Source: Nymphaea colorata
Taxonomy: Eukaryota; Streptophyta; Magnoliopsida; Nymphaeales; Nymphaeaceae
Direction of reading: 5' to 3'
NCBI RefSeq assembly: GCF_008831285.2
Contig: NC_045147.1
Location: forward strand, 436,001 to 500,000
Length of the DNA stretch: 64,000 bases
Shown here one piece after another: positions 47,076 to 59,521 of the stretch. Within the stretch, counting starts at the first letter, position 1. Each line of letters starts with the position of its first letter. The position numbers and the translations under genes were made by a program. A model generated the notes under the pieces. That model had not been told where the DNA came from. It ran no database searches and saw nothing but the letters and a program-made list of their open reading frames with translations.

Positions 47076-48368
47076 CTATGTCACATAGGTACGGGTACGG
47101 GTACGAACCATTTTTAAAAAACATGGTTACGGGGGTACGGCCATACACATCCATGCACATGTACATATATATGTCAAAAAATTTCAAACAGAATAACATA
47201 TTTCGCATATATATATATATAAAATTACAAACAGAATAACATATTCTGATATAATAAATTCATGGATTTAAGGTGAGAATCCCCTTTTTCATCTAATCTC
47301 AAATATGAAGTTTTAGCTATAAACTCAAAATCTCAAACCATCTTTTTTCACATAGTGATAAAATCTGATGTTTATTTATTTACATTGTAAGTTTCATATA
47401 GAAGGGATCTTGAATCAGTCTGGGATCTGAGAAGGTTATGGAGCACAGCACACCCTTATGAAACTTGTTTTAAAATAAATTGGCAACCAGGAACGACCAT
47501 GTACTAAATGAATGCAAGAAAGAAAACCTTTAATCCAACTACAATTTATGAAGCAAACGTCATAAATTCAAAGGGTTTTCTGCTCGACAGGGCACAGCAG
47601 AAATATCCGACCACCATTAAACATTAGGAATGGTTTAAAATGCCGGCAGGGAAAGGTGTACCCTCTCTCCGTCATCGACCACATGATGGGGCTTTAGTCC
47701 CTCCGCCTCATCTTCTACTACGACCATCCTCTCCACGTGAAGGAGCACCAGCCACGACGCTTAGTAGGAATAAGCAACAACCACAGCAGCGGCAGCAACG
47801 GCAGGAGCGGCCCAGTCGTCTCTGAGGACCTTGCCTTCTTCCCCCCGTCACCGGCTGACTCAACCGCAACGCCGATGGCAATTGGGAGGTCATCACCGGC
47901 GGTGAAGGCAGGGGTGGAGCCGATGAAAATGAAAAGAAATTTGAAAAAAGGAAAAAAAAATACCGTGACAGTCGCCTCCTACCGTCTACTGCCGCTGGTC
48001 GCCGCTGCCATCGCTGGTCGCAGTCGCCGCTTCGTCGCCAGTCGCCGCTGCACACTCGCCGGAAGTCGTCGCCAGTCACCACTGCCGTCGCTCAGTGAGA
48101 GGTAAGAACAGAGGAACGAATGTTTTAAGGGTTTCGTTTCTTTTTTTTAACATTAAAATGGTTTTAAAAGTTAAAATCAAATAATCCTTAAACATAAAAA
48201 TAGACGGATTTAGACTCTGTCAAATTTGACCGTATCCAAAAAATGGACGGATACGACCTTCGGTACGTTGACCGTACCCGGTACGGTCAACGTCGCACCA
48301 TCCCGTACCGGTGTCGTACCTGTACCGGACGGGTACTCCACCCTCGTAGCCGTACCCGTGTATCATAG
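47076..48368. mobile_element. hAT-like element of the GGTACGGG family
   Basis: Left end CTATGTCACATAGGTACGGG; right end CCGTACCCGTGTATCATAG, so both ends are CTATG with nearby TACGGG words. It is flanked by a perfect 8-bp duplication atcctaac (47068-47075 and 48369-48376). The subterminal DNA is dense in ggtacgggtac (47091-47150; about 48235-48360). The interior holds a copy of the 39290-39780 repeat (47262-47440) and a GC-rich block (47640-48110) of ccgccgctg / gccagtcg words with a gtaag donor-like end (48102), possibly a captured gene 5' end. Frames there do not match a protein I know. No transposase. Confidence 0.85.
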
Positions 48369-48376
48369 ATCCTAAC

Positions 48377-50212
48377 ATTGCAATTGAAACTCTTAAACAC
48401 AATGTTAATGGCCAACTCTTAATCCTTTCGATCTGACACAGTATAGGCTGCAACTGATCCGTTCATCCAGATGCAAAATTTTATCTAAAGATGAGACTTC
48501 TCAAACAGCAAACAGTTAAGCATGCATATCCATGACATGCACCTAGCTACATGAGACCTTATTTCACTTACTCGTTAACCATGAAAGGAGGGCATCAGTT
48601 CACACAATCTTCATAGCATAAAGACTCACATAACTTTGCTGAAGTACATAAGATATACATATCCACGAAACCTGCATCTAAACATACATCTAGCAACGTT
48701 ATGTTGAATCCCAAAATCAAGGATAGATAAGCATAACCATGAATAGGTGCCTGCCTACAACATTATGTGCAAAGCATTGATACATTAGAAAATTATGAAT
48801 TAAAACTTGTAAAAAGAGCAGACAATCAGGGGTGGAGCCAGAAATTTTTCTTAAGGGGGTTCGAATTATAGTTTCAAAATTTTACTAGGGGCCGAATATG
48901 TAATTTTTCAAAACTTGTATGTATATAAGATTAATGATTTCTTTTTAAAAAGTTTACATGTAAATTTTTAAATTTGAGAAGAGGGGGGGCAACGAATCAA
49001 GCACTATAGATGCACAACGAAGTTTACTATACATTTCAAAAGAATGTTCCTGCAACAACGAACTCTGATTTAGAGGTACTTACTTTTGGATGGAGGTGGA
49101 CAATGAATCCAGCAGGTTCGACTTAGTTTGGTTCTAAAATGCTTGCCGAAGCTATAGATGCACAACTTGAGTACATAGACAACAGGTTGCCACATCTTTA
49201 CTTAGTCCTTAGCCACAAGAACCCTCCATTTTGATTTATTACTTTCAATAATATGTTAACCACACGAAGACACATTCTTTAGGTTGAATGGGAAAATATA
49301 TTATTTCATACAAGTTGCTGTACAAAAGAAACAGAAAGAAAAAAACTAAAGCATGTAAGGGACTTGGATGCTCCTCCCTGCCCCATAGAGGGAGCATAAT
49401 TAGGTTTTCCTTTGAACTAATGGAGGAAAAGAAAAGAAAAACCAGAAAAAAAGGCAAGTTCGCTTGTAGAATAAATGATTGAACTCAAACAAGGGGCTGT
49501 TCATTTCAGCTTCTTTCTTCTAGGCTCACACAATGCTTATACACATACAATTACATACCACCAAAGAAATTCAGTCACTCAGAAAAACACCTATCTATTG
49601 GAGAGAATAAACCAACTTGTGATTTCTCTGTTACAAGAAGGGCATCATTGCCTATGAGCTGAATGCAATAAATCGACTCCTTAGGTTACCCTGAAATTAG
49701 TTTAATCAGCACCCATCCTTGTAATGAATGTGAGTCTGAAACAATTTGATGCAGCTTGGAGATTGCTTTGAAGATCTAAATTGGTGATTGGGCTCTATTC
49801 CTACTAGCAATCAACCTGTGCCACAACAAAAATATAGTACATACTCACACGAGGGAGGCAGAGAAGGAGAGAGAGAGAGAGATTTTACAAATCTGAGGAG
49901 CAAGAAAGAGATTTCTAAGCAGTAGACTTTTAATACCAATTATTCAACTTGTCTACAACAAGAAGAAAGAAAACAAACAGAGCAAGAAAAAAGAGGTTGA
50001 AGAACCCTAATTTTGTAGTATGATCTCAGCCCAAAAGGCTATGTTTGGGTTGATTTGAGGAGAGTGAAAGAGAAAGAGCTCACTTGAGGCAACAATAAGC
50101 ATGTTTCAAGCAAATAAATACTGATCAAAGTTGAACAATTCATATAGCATCAACTCCGAAATCTTCCGGCAGCAGCGTACTCCAACAATAGATGGTGGAA
50201 CCCTTAGCCTCT
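48377..50212. other. Non-coding flank with a MITE fragment
   Basis: Beyond the hAT MITE fragment at 48827 I recognise nothing. GA-rich runs occur at 49865-49885 and A-rich runs at 49320-49350 and 49430-49460. Confidence 0.4.
48827..49000. mobile_element. hAT-like MITE fragment, CAGGGGTGGAGCCAG end
   Basis: The left end CAGGGGTGGAGCCAGAAATT is related to the MITE at 29722. It continues into ttaagggggttcgaattata and gggggggcaacgaatc, but no inverted right end is found, so it is truncated or decayed. Confidence 0.55.
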
Positions 50213-52330
50213 TGTTTGCATTCCAAAATTTGGTTTGGTTTCTTTGAGTGGTTCAGAAAAATAAATTTTATAAAGGAAAAATGACTCACCTATTGGTATG
50301 AAGATTGGCCATTCCCGATGCATTTACTGAGGGTAACTAATCCAAATGTTATGTTCACTCTCGATATATTTTGTATTTACTTGAACATCGTCTTCATCAT
50401 AAATGCAGTGTAATACTTTGCAAGGAAATTCTTTTGAAGATAGGTATCACATAAAATTTTTATTGAAAGATGAGAAAAATTTGAAGAAATTTTGAATGAC
50501 TAAACAATTTTGATTTGAGAAATATTTTAGAATTGAGATTGGAAGCTAAGGTTGATATTTTGAAGATTTCTTTAGCAATCAATTTAGTGTTCTCTTAGAA
50601 TCTTAAGTAGGTCCAAGATATTGCTCTAATTCGATTACTATTTAGTTAGAGTTTTATCTCATCTTGCTTAAGTTTTTTAGAGAAGTGTTTGTGATCATTC
50701 ATGAATTCCATATGTGCATGCACTGATTTTGTATGCTTGAAAATAATTTGTTCATTTATTCCATAACATTCATCTAAAAGTATTTCTACCATCACATACA
50801 TCTTGATTTTTATATCTTTGGTATATGTCATGTATTAGAAAATCATACTACCATGATATTCATTTCAAAAAAAGTTTTTGAAAGTATATTGAGATTGTAG
50901 ACCATCAAGCATGGCTCTAATGTAAGATGCATCACTTGAGTTTTGGCCTTTGTTCGCATCTGCAAAAATCTTCTGTTTTGGTTTTTAGAGTGCTTCAAAA
51001 AAAATTATTTTTGAAATGACAGGGAAAGAGACTTGCCCGTCGGTACGAGGACTGACCGTTTCTGGTGCCTTTATCGGGAATAACCAATCAAATAGATATG
51101 TTTATTCTTGTCGCATTTAATTTTTCCTTAAACATCTTTTTATTCTAAATGCAATGTGGTGTTTGAGAAAATATTGAAAATTTGATGTTTCAAAATTTTG
51201 AGAAAGTTTTGAAGAATTATTTGAGAGTATAAAACACTTTGCTTTGAGAAATTTGAATTGAGAAATCTTTACAAATATCATTTGGAAACCTTTGAATATC
51301 ACTTTTTGAAACCACTTCAGTTTTCTCTTTAAGTAGGTTTGAGATTTTTTTTTAATTCTTACAACCTACCTAGAGCTCTATTTCTTCTTGCTTAAGTTCT
51401 TCTAGTCATGTGCTTGTGGTCATTTGTAATGTTAAGTGAATGTTGACGTATGAATGCATTGACCTAAAAACAAATCATTTATTCTTACCATAACATTAAT
51501 CTAAAAACATTCTTACCACCACATACATCTAAGTTTCTCATTTTTATTATAAAATTGTTATAAGTATTTTTATGAAAAAAAAAGTTTTTGAAAATGGAAT
51601 GGACTTGTAGACCATCAAGCATTATTTCAATATTGGGTGATTACTTGAGTTCTAGTCTTGGTGAAGTCAACAAATGAGAAATTAAAATATTAGATCTTAA
51701 GAGAAAAATATTTGAAAAAAATGGAAAAAAGGAAAAACTTTAATACGAGAGAAAGAGAAAGAGATTTTGAAAATTACAAAATAGAAGATTTAAAAAAAGA
51801 GAGATATACATATACATATACGTACTTATATATACATATATGTGTGTGTGTGTATGTATGTATGTTTACGAAAGCTCGTGAAAATGAAGTATTAAAACGA
51901 ATGGAGAGGGAGAAGAAGATTTTAGAGAGAGACAGAGAGAGATTTTAGAGAGAGAAAGTGCAACACATATATATTCATTTACATATATGAAAATTTGTAA
52001 AAGAGTATGCTAAATCATAAAAAGAGAGATAATTATGTGCATATATATATATATATAACATGTATATACACATATATCTTTATGAGAGTTGAAATCAAGA
52101 GATAACTTGAAAATATCCGACTTCGATTTTTGTATGTAGGCTTGTAGGGCTGCACAACGAGTCGAGCTACTCGAACTCGACTCGTTTAAGCTCGACTCGA
52201 AAGTTAAACGAGCTACTTCATTAGTTAAACGAGTCGAGCTTGAGTTTATGAGCCAACTAGTTTAACTAATCGAGTCGAGCTCGAGTTCACTCTACGTGAC
52301 TCGTTAAAGCTCGACTCGGCTCGATTAACA

Positions 52331-52889
52331 TATCGGTTTTAAAAAACCGGTTTTAAAAAAACCGGTTCAACTGTCTCGGCGGGAAAAACGTTTAGGGTTT
52401 CTTCTTTTCCTTCCCTTTCTTTTTTTCATTCCCTTTCTCTTCGACGCCGACTCTCCCTCTCTCGCCTCTCAGTCTCCGTCTCTCCTACTTCTCGTTCTCT
52501 TCTCCCGCGAATCTCCGCCTGTGCTCTGCGCTTCCTTTGGTCACGATATTTTGGTTTGCTGCTGACAGGCGGAGTCGTCGTTTCTTCCTCCCGGCGATGA
52601 TACCAGAATGATTCATATCCTTGATAAACTGAGAATATTTTAAATGCCTTCTCCTTTTTAGTGTTTATTTGCTCGATGGTAGTTTGTGTCGGAAAACGTA
52701 ATCGTGGGAATACCTGTTTCCTTCGGCGATCTTTTATTCAAAACTCCAATAACCCGTGTTTTTCGTGTATTTTTTGTGAGAATCTAATGTTGTTTCTGCG
52801 TCTCAAGACATGCCTTTATTGATATTTTATCCCCTTTTTTCTTCACTGTTTATTGGTTTTGTGATTGAGATGCGCTTTACCTTGACGAG
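52331..52889 (+). promoter_or_regulatory. Captured promoter/5' leader-like region with telo-box
   Basis: Between the subterminal repeats and the SERF start codon lies a CT-rich stretch (ttcttcttttccttcccttt at 52400) preceded by tttagggttt (52391-52400). This is the plant telo-box word, common just upstream of genes for translation and growth functions. It looks like the host gene's own 5' region brought along with the coding fragment. No TATA box is obvious, and function is inferred from composition only. Confidence 0.4.
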
Positions 52890-53387
52890 ATGACCCACGG
52901 GAAAACCAGAGAGAGCGAGATCGGGAGAGGGTTCAGGCGAGGAACCCCAAGGGGAAGGGCAAAGATGATGGGTTGACTCCGTAACAGAGAAGGGAAAGGT
53001 AATCTTTTCCTTTCTCCCTTATCCCATTTTTGCTCTTGTTTTCATCTGTTAATGGCTTTCTTCAATTGCTCATGGTGCGGGAGCTGGTCTTGTGAACTGG
53101 GTTGTGCTTTTGAATCTTTGATTGCTTGTGTGTGGACTCGTTCTTGTTCTGTTTCTGCATTTTGGGTATTTAGGTTTTTGATGTGAGTTGGTTTTTCTTT
53201 TTTCTTTTAGATGGTGACAATGGTTGCGATGTGTTCGTCTTCTCTATTATAATATACTTTATTTCGTTTGATTGATGGTTCCTTTTTGGTTGGTGTTGGC
53301 GTCCTGTCCTCCAGGGATGCCAAGGCGCTCCAGGAGAAGGCGGCGAAGAAAGCTGCAGGGGGGGAAGCAGCAGCATCCCGGAATGCG
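52890..53387 (+). pseudogene. Captured SERF/4F5-domain gene fragment, two exons
   Basis: Exon 1 (52890-52998) starts ATG ACC CAC GGG. After a 2-base insertion in an A run (about 52901-52904) the frame reads NQRERDRERVQARNPKGKGK, then DDGLTP, a stop where the family has Glu, and QRRER. It ends at a good donor (AG/gtaatc). Exon 2 (53315 to about 53387) begins at cag/GGATGCC and reads DAKALQEKAAKKAAGGEA. Together these are the N-terminal hallmark of plant SERF-like (small EDRK-rich, 4F5) proteins, which are about 70 residues long. The intron phase is kept, so capture was of genomic DNA. The frameshift and the internal stop make it non-coding today. Confidence 0.85.
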
Positions 53388-53652
53388 GTTCTGCGTCTTC
53401 TCTTTCTTTTGTTTCTTTTTCTTTTTCACTGGTTGATTTGTGGCATTTCTCTATTGTTTCATTTGTTTCTTTTTTCAATGTGAGTCATGTTGCCTTAGTT
53501 GTCTTGTGCTTGCTTTTGTTGTGTATTGTGTGTGTTTTGTGTTTTTTTTTTTTTTTTCTATTTAGGTTTCCAAAGCACTAAATTTTTTGTTAATTGGGAG
53601 CCAATATTTGATGCTTGTTTTTACCGGCAGCAAATGTTCATTGTTTTTACCG

Positions 53653-55140
<1,488 letters not shown>

Positions 55141-57528
55141 TAATATTTGTCAATTTCCAGAACTCTTCATCTCAATGGGGTCTTTGTGGCCATAAACTAA
55201 TCCAAGCTTAAAGCTCATTAATATTCTGCCTCAGTTTTTCACTTATTTTTTGCGATTTTTTTTAATGAATGCTTATTCATGCATCAACATTTAATAGCAA
55301 AAGAGATGAAATAATCATTTGAATAGTTATAACTTTCTATATAAAAGGTAGTTCTAACTTAAGTCCCGACAATTTAACTCGTAAATTGATTTTGTTATGA
55401 CCTTATGTTGTAATATGGGACATTTGATTTCTTTGGTAACGAGTTAATCGAGCTCGATAAGCATGAGTACCAAACGAGTTTATCGAGCCCTAATCGAGCT
55501 CGAGCTCAACAAGTGAGGATGAGTAGTTAAACAAGCTTAATCGAGTCGAGCTCGAGCTTGACAAGTGACTATCGAGTCGAGTTCGAGCCAGGATAGTCGA
55601 GTTATATTCGAGTTCGAGCCGAGTCGAGCTCGTGTCATACTTAGTTGAGTCGAGTTCGAGCTGATCGAGCTCGAGCTCAACTTGGCTCGTGTTCAGCCCT
55701 ATAGGCTTGAGAGGAACTTGGGCTCATGCAAGAGCCTAGGCTAAGTCTCCAATGTCTCATTAAAGATGGTTCTTGCCTTAAAAAGTCGAAAAATATGATT
55801 CTAAATATTTTCATACATAAACATAAAACCATAATTATTTCGTTTGTTATAAGAGAATATATTTCTTTCACCATTGGGTATGGAAGAAAATTAATCAACG
55901 AAATAAAGCACTCATTGGGGTTCCTAATCGAATGATTAAAAGAGAAAATAAACGTGAAATTACATGAAGATGCATTTTAACATGTACATATTCGTGAAAG
56001 GCTTTCTTAGGTTAGACAAATCTCAACCTCAAAAATCAACATAAGAATGAAGAAATCTCAACTCAAACACTCATTTTTTGCCGTGCATTTGCTCATTAAT
56101 TAAAGAAAATTAGTACATCATGCATGAGCATCATCTCAAACATAAATGATGAGTAAAACAATATAACAAGCATATTTTTAAAAATAAATGTAGAAATAGA
56201 ATTTATTTCGCCTTGCTCATACTCCCGGTGCACTCAAGAGAAGCTTTCGACTTCGGATAAGAAATTTTTAGAGCTTTCTTGCATGGTCATGGGGAGGTGG
56301 CAAGAGGAAATGAAAATAAATGAAAACAAGATGATGGCTACATACCTCGAATATAGCTGATATTAGAAATGAGCCTCCTCCTTTGAATGATCATAGGGTC
56401 GCCTCAGTTGAAGTTCCAAGATGATGAAGGTATCTCCCCAAGAGATCTCCTCGTGCTCCCTTAAAAAGTTTGAACTTGGAGAAGCTTGCTTCCAATGTTG
56501 GAGAAAATGAAAAAGAAAAGAAAAGAGAAATGGAAAGAAAGAGCTAAAGGAAAACTCTAGATTTTTAAGTGAGAAAGAACTAGAGGTTCCCCAAAGGTTA
56601 GCTCATGCCCAAGAGAGAAAATTGTGAGGTTATTTATAGAGAGTTTTGAAGTCAAAACTCAAAATTTCAATTTCTTTGAATTTAACAATATTTTCATGTG
56701 AATTTCAAGTATTTTTGAATGATTTCAATTTTTTTTTAAATAGGTTTTGACCAAGTGAGATTGGTCATTAGCCTGCAAGTACTCCTTTGGGGTGTGGGCA
56801 GGGCTAATGCCTACCCAACAGAGGCGGTTTTTAGCTGAAAATGGGGCCTACGTAGCATCAGGCCCGTGTTCGGCATGTTTGCGTATGTGCACAGTGCTGT
56901 CGTGCGTCGGGCGCTGTGCTTGGCACATCGGCATGTGGCAGCGCGCGATGCACGATTGTGCGTGATAGCGCATGATGTGCGCGACTGCATGTCTGGGTTT
57001 AAAATAAAAAACAAAATAAATAAGATAAATAAAAAGTGGTCTGTTCATAAAACAAAAAAGCATAAGACCATGTTTTAAATGTGTATAAAAATGGTTTTGT
57101 TACAAATGGATTGGTTGATTCTGAACTCGTTTTAAATCTGGATTGGGTTCAATTGATCACCGATGCATTGTAGTGAGTGATTTAAACTCAAAAACACATT
57201 TTGACATGAGAACGAGATATAAAACGAAAGGAAGGTATGTGCATGTGCGCATGGCACTCGCAACATCTAATTTTGTCATTTTTGTCCCAGCTTTGGATTT
57301 TGAGTTTGAAATTCTCAATTTGAATCTAGGCTTTGGTTTTGGATCTAATTTGGATTCGAGAGATGGATTTTGAATTTCAATCTTTTGTTTGGACTCCGAC
57401 ATGGGTCTAGAGATTTGTTTTGGATCGAATGGTCAAAAATTTATTCTGGGTGTAGGGTTGGGTAGAGGATCCAAAAACTAAATCGGAACATAGTCCTTTT
57501 TAAAAAAAATTGGGGTGATAACAGCCTT

Positions 57529-57880
57529 GTTGAAGTTGATAAATAAAGTCATAATTTTACATCTTGGAGAAAAGACTTGTGGAAGAGAGGGAAGGATCCC
57601 AACGAAAAAAGAGTAATTGGAAGACAAATGATTGTTGATTAGAAGAGAAATTTCTTTAAGAAAAAGACAATACAAAGAAAGAAAATTTATAAGCGAGAGA
57701 GAGTTTAAGGGAACAAAGATTTTAAGAGAATGAAAGAAATAGGGAGGAAAAACTAGAACGATAAATTTTAAAAGAAACATAAAGTGAGAGATTTTAAAAT
57801 CAAGGAAAGAGAGAGAAAGATGTTCATGAGAGTGAGAGAGAGGTTAAAAAGGAAAACTTATAAAAAGAGAGATTTTTAAG

Positions 57881-57915
<35 letters not shown>

Positions 57916-58611
57916 CAACATAAAAACTTATAAAAGAGAAATTTTAAAGTTAAAAAAAGAGAGATATATATATATATATATATAATATAATATAAAAACT
58001 TAAAAAAGAGAAACTTTGAAGTAAAAGAGAGAAGAAGAGATAGAGAGACGTAAAACATAAAAAATGATAAAAGAGAAATTTAAAAGTTAAAGAAAGAGAG
58101 AGAAAGAGGTTTAAGAGAGAGGAAAATAGGAAAACCCACAAAAGAGATATTTTTAAGAGATAGAGAGAGAGAGAGAGAAAGAAAGAGAAATGTGTATATA
58201 TATAATTATAATATAAAGACTTATAAAAGAGGAATTTCAAAGTTAAAGAGAAAGATATTAAAGAAAGAGAGAGGGAGGGAGAGGAAAGTAGGAAAACTCA
58301 TAAAAAAATATTTTAAGATATATATATATATATATCATATAAAAACTTATAAAAGAGAGATTTTAAGAAACTTCTAAAAAATGATATTATAAAGTTAAAG
58401 GGACAGAAAGATATAGAAAGAGATTTAGAGAAAGAAAGAAAGATAAAATTAAATAAATTTATAAACAGAAAGATTTTAAGTTAGGGAGAAAGAAAGAGAT
58501 TTTAAAAGAAAACCAAAGAGAAGGAGATAGATATCTCAAAAGAGAGAAAAAAATATAGAGAGCAATTAGTAGGAGGGAGAGAAAGAATCATGACACAAAA
58601 TTACTTAGCGA
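57529..58611 (+). repeat. Purine-rich and TA-rich repeats inside LTR B1
   Basis: From about 57780 to 58400 a loose unit of the form aaaacttataaaagagaaatt, then ttaaagttaaagaaagag, then (ta)n recurs about eight times (for example 57851, 57925, 57998, 58140, 58216, 58340). This is the counterpart of the GA/TA-rich middle of copies A and B2 (26860-27290, 51690-52080) but expanded here. Minus-strand Phe/Leu/Ser-rich frames are artefacts of this composition. Confidence 0.75.
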
Positions 58612-59345
58612 TAAGGCTGGGCGTCGGGCCGGGCCACCGGCAGGCCGGCCCGGCAGCGGCCCGGTAGGCCCGACTACCTCCCCACTTCCCCCCTTCCTGT
58701 CTCCCTCCGGGCCTCCCCCTTCCCCTTCCCCCCTTGGCCCCTTCCGTCTGAGCCATCTCCCTCCCCGTTCCCCTTCCCCCCTTCCCGTCTCCCTCCGGCC
58801 TCCCCCTTCCCCCCTTCCTGTCTCCCTCCCTCCTTCCCGTCTCCCTCCCCGTTCCCCTTCCCCTTCCCCTCTCCACTCTCCCTCCCCCTTCCCACCTTCC
58901 GTTCGCGTCGTAGCACACCAGGCACGCCATCGCCGCCTCAACGGACATGCCGCTGACGATGGCCTCTCCTCCACTGGGTTGCCGGACGCCGTCACAGTCG
59001 CGACGAAGCCGGCGGTGGCTCCTGCGCCCCATCTCCCTCTCTCTCCTCCTCTCCGCTCGCTGCTGAAATCCGGCGGTGTCCATCCTCTCCTCCACTGGGT
59101 CGCCGAACGCCGTGACAGTCGCGACGAAGCCGGCGGTGGCTCCTGCGCCCCATCTCCCTCTTTCTCCTCCTCTCCGCTTCTGTGTCCATCCTTTTTGGGC
59201 CATCGGGTGTCGGCACGCCAAACGGGTCAGGCTGGGCCTCGTTTTCGGTGGACCGGCCCGGCAATATTACGGGCCCGGGCTTCAGGCCCGACGGGCCGAC
59301 CGGGGCCGAGGAAAACCTGGCCGGGCCGGCCCGATACCCACCCTA
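58612..59345. mobile_element. GC-rich hAT-like non-autonomous element, copy 2
   Basis: Left end TAAGGCTGGGCGTCGGGCCG; right end GGCCCGATACCCACCCTA. A perfect 8-bp duplication cttagcga flanks it (58604-58611 and 59346-59353), inside LTR B1. Subterminal GGCCGGGCC fields are present on both sides, and the interior is TC-rich (58675-58900) as in copy 1 (3195-3854). The block with ggcccggcaatatta (59256) is shared with copy 1. Unlike copy 1 it contains a ~121-bp tandem duplication (start points near 58965 and 59085; tctcctccactgggt, gccggcggtggctcctgcg). No transposase. Confidence 0.88.
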
Positions 59346-59377
59346 CTTAGCGAGGAGATATTTCAATTTCTAACACT

Positions 59378-59380
<3 letters not shown>

Positions 59381-59434
<54 letters not shown>
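59381..59434. repeat. (TA)n microsatellite
   Basis: Uninterrupted TA repeat of about 54 bp, in LTR B1 just right of the GC-rich element. Confidence 0.97.
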
Positions 59435-59436
<2 letters not shown>

Positions 59437-59521
59437 CTAAAATCAACAGATAATTTTGAGGATTTTTTACTTTAATCATTTTATGAGCCTGAAGAGGAAC
59501 TTGGGCTCATGAGAGAGCCCA

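Noticed and set aside
47640-48105. Overlapping GC-rich frames inside the GGTACGGG element as a real gene
   Set aside because: Residues are Gln/Arg/Pro-rich with no recognisable family and open on both strands. A captured exon remains possible but is unproven.
53268-53483. Single open frame covering the second SERF exon
   Set aside because: It starts and ends in intron sequence. Only the middle (53315-53387) matches SERF, with good splice borders.
58588-59264. Gly/Arg/Glu-rich minus-strand frames up to 206 codons
   Set aside because: Low-complexity products of the pyrimidine-rich interior and tandem duplication of the second GC-rich element.
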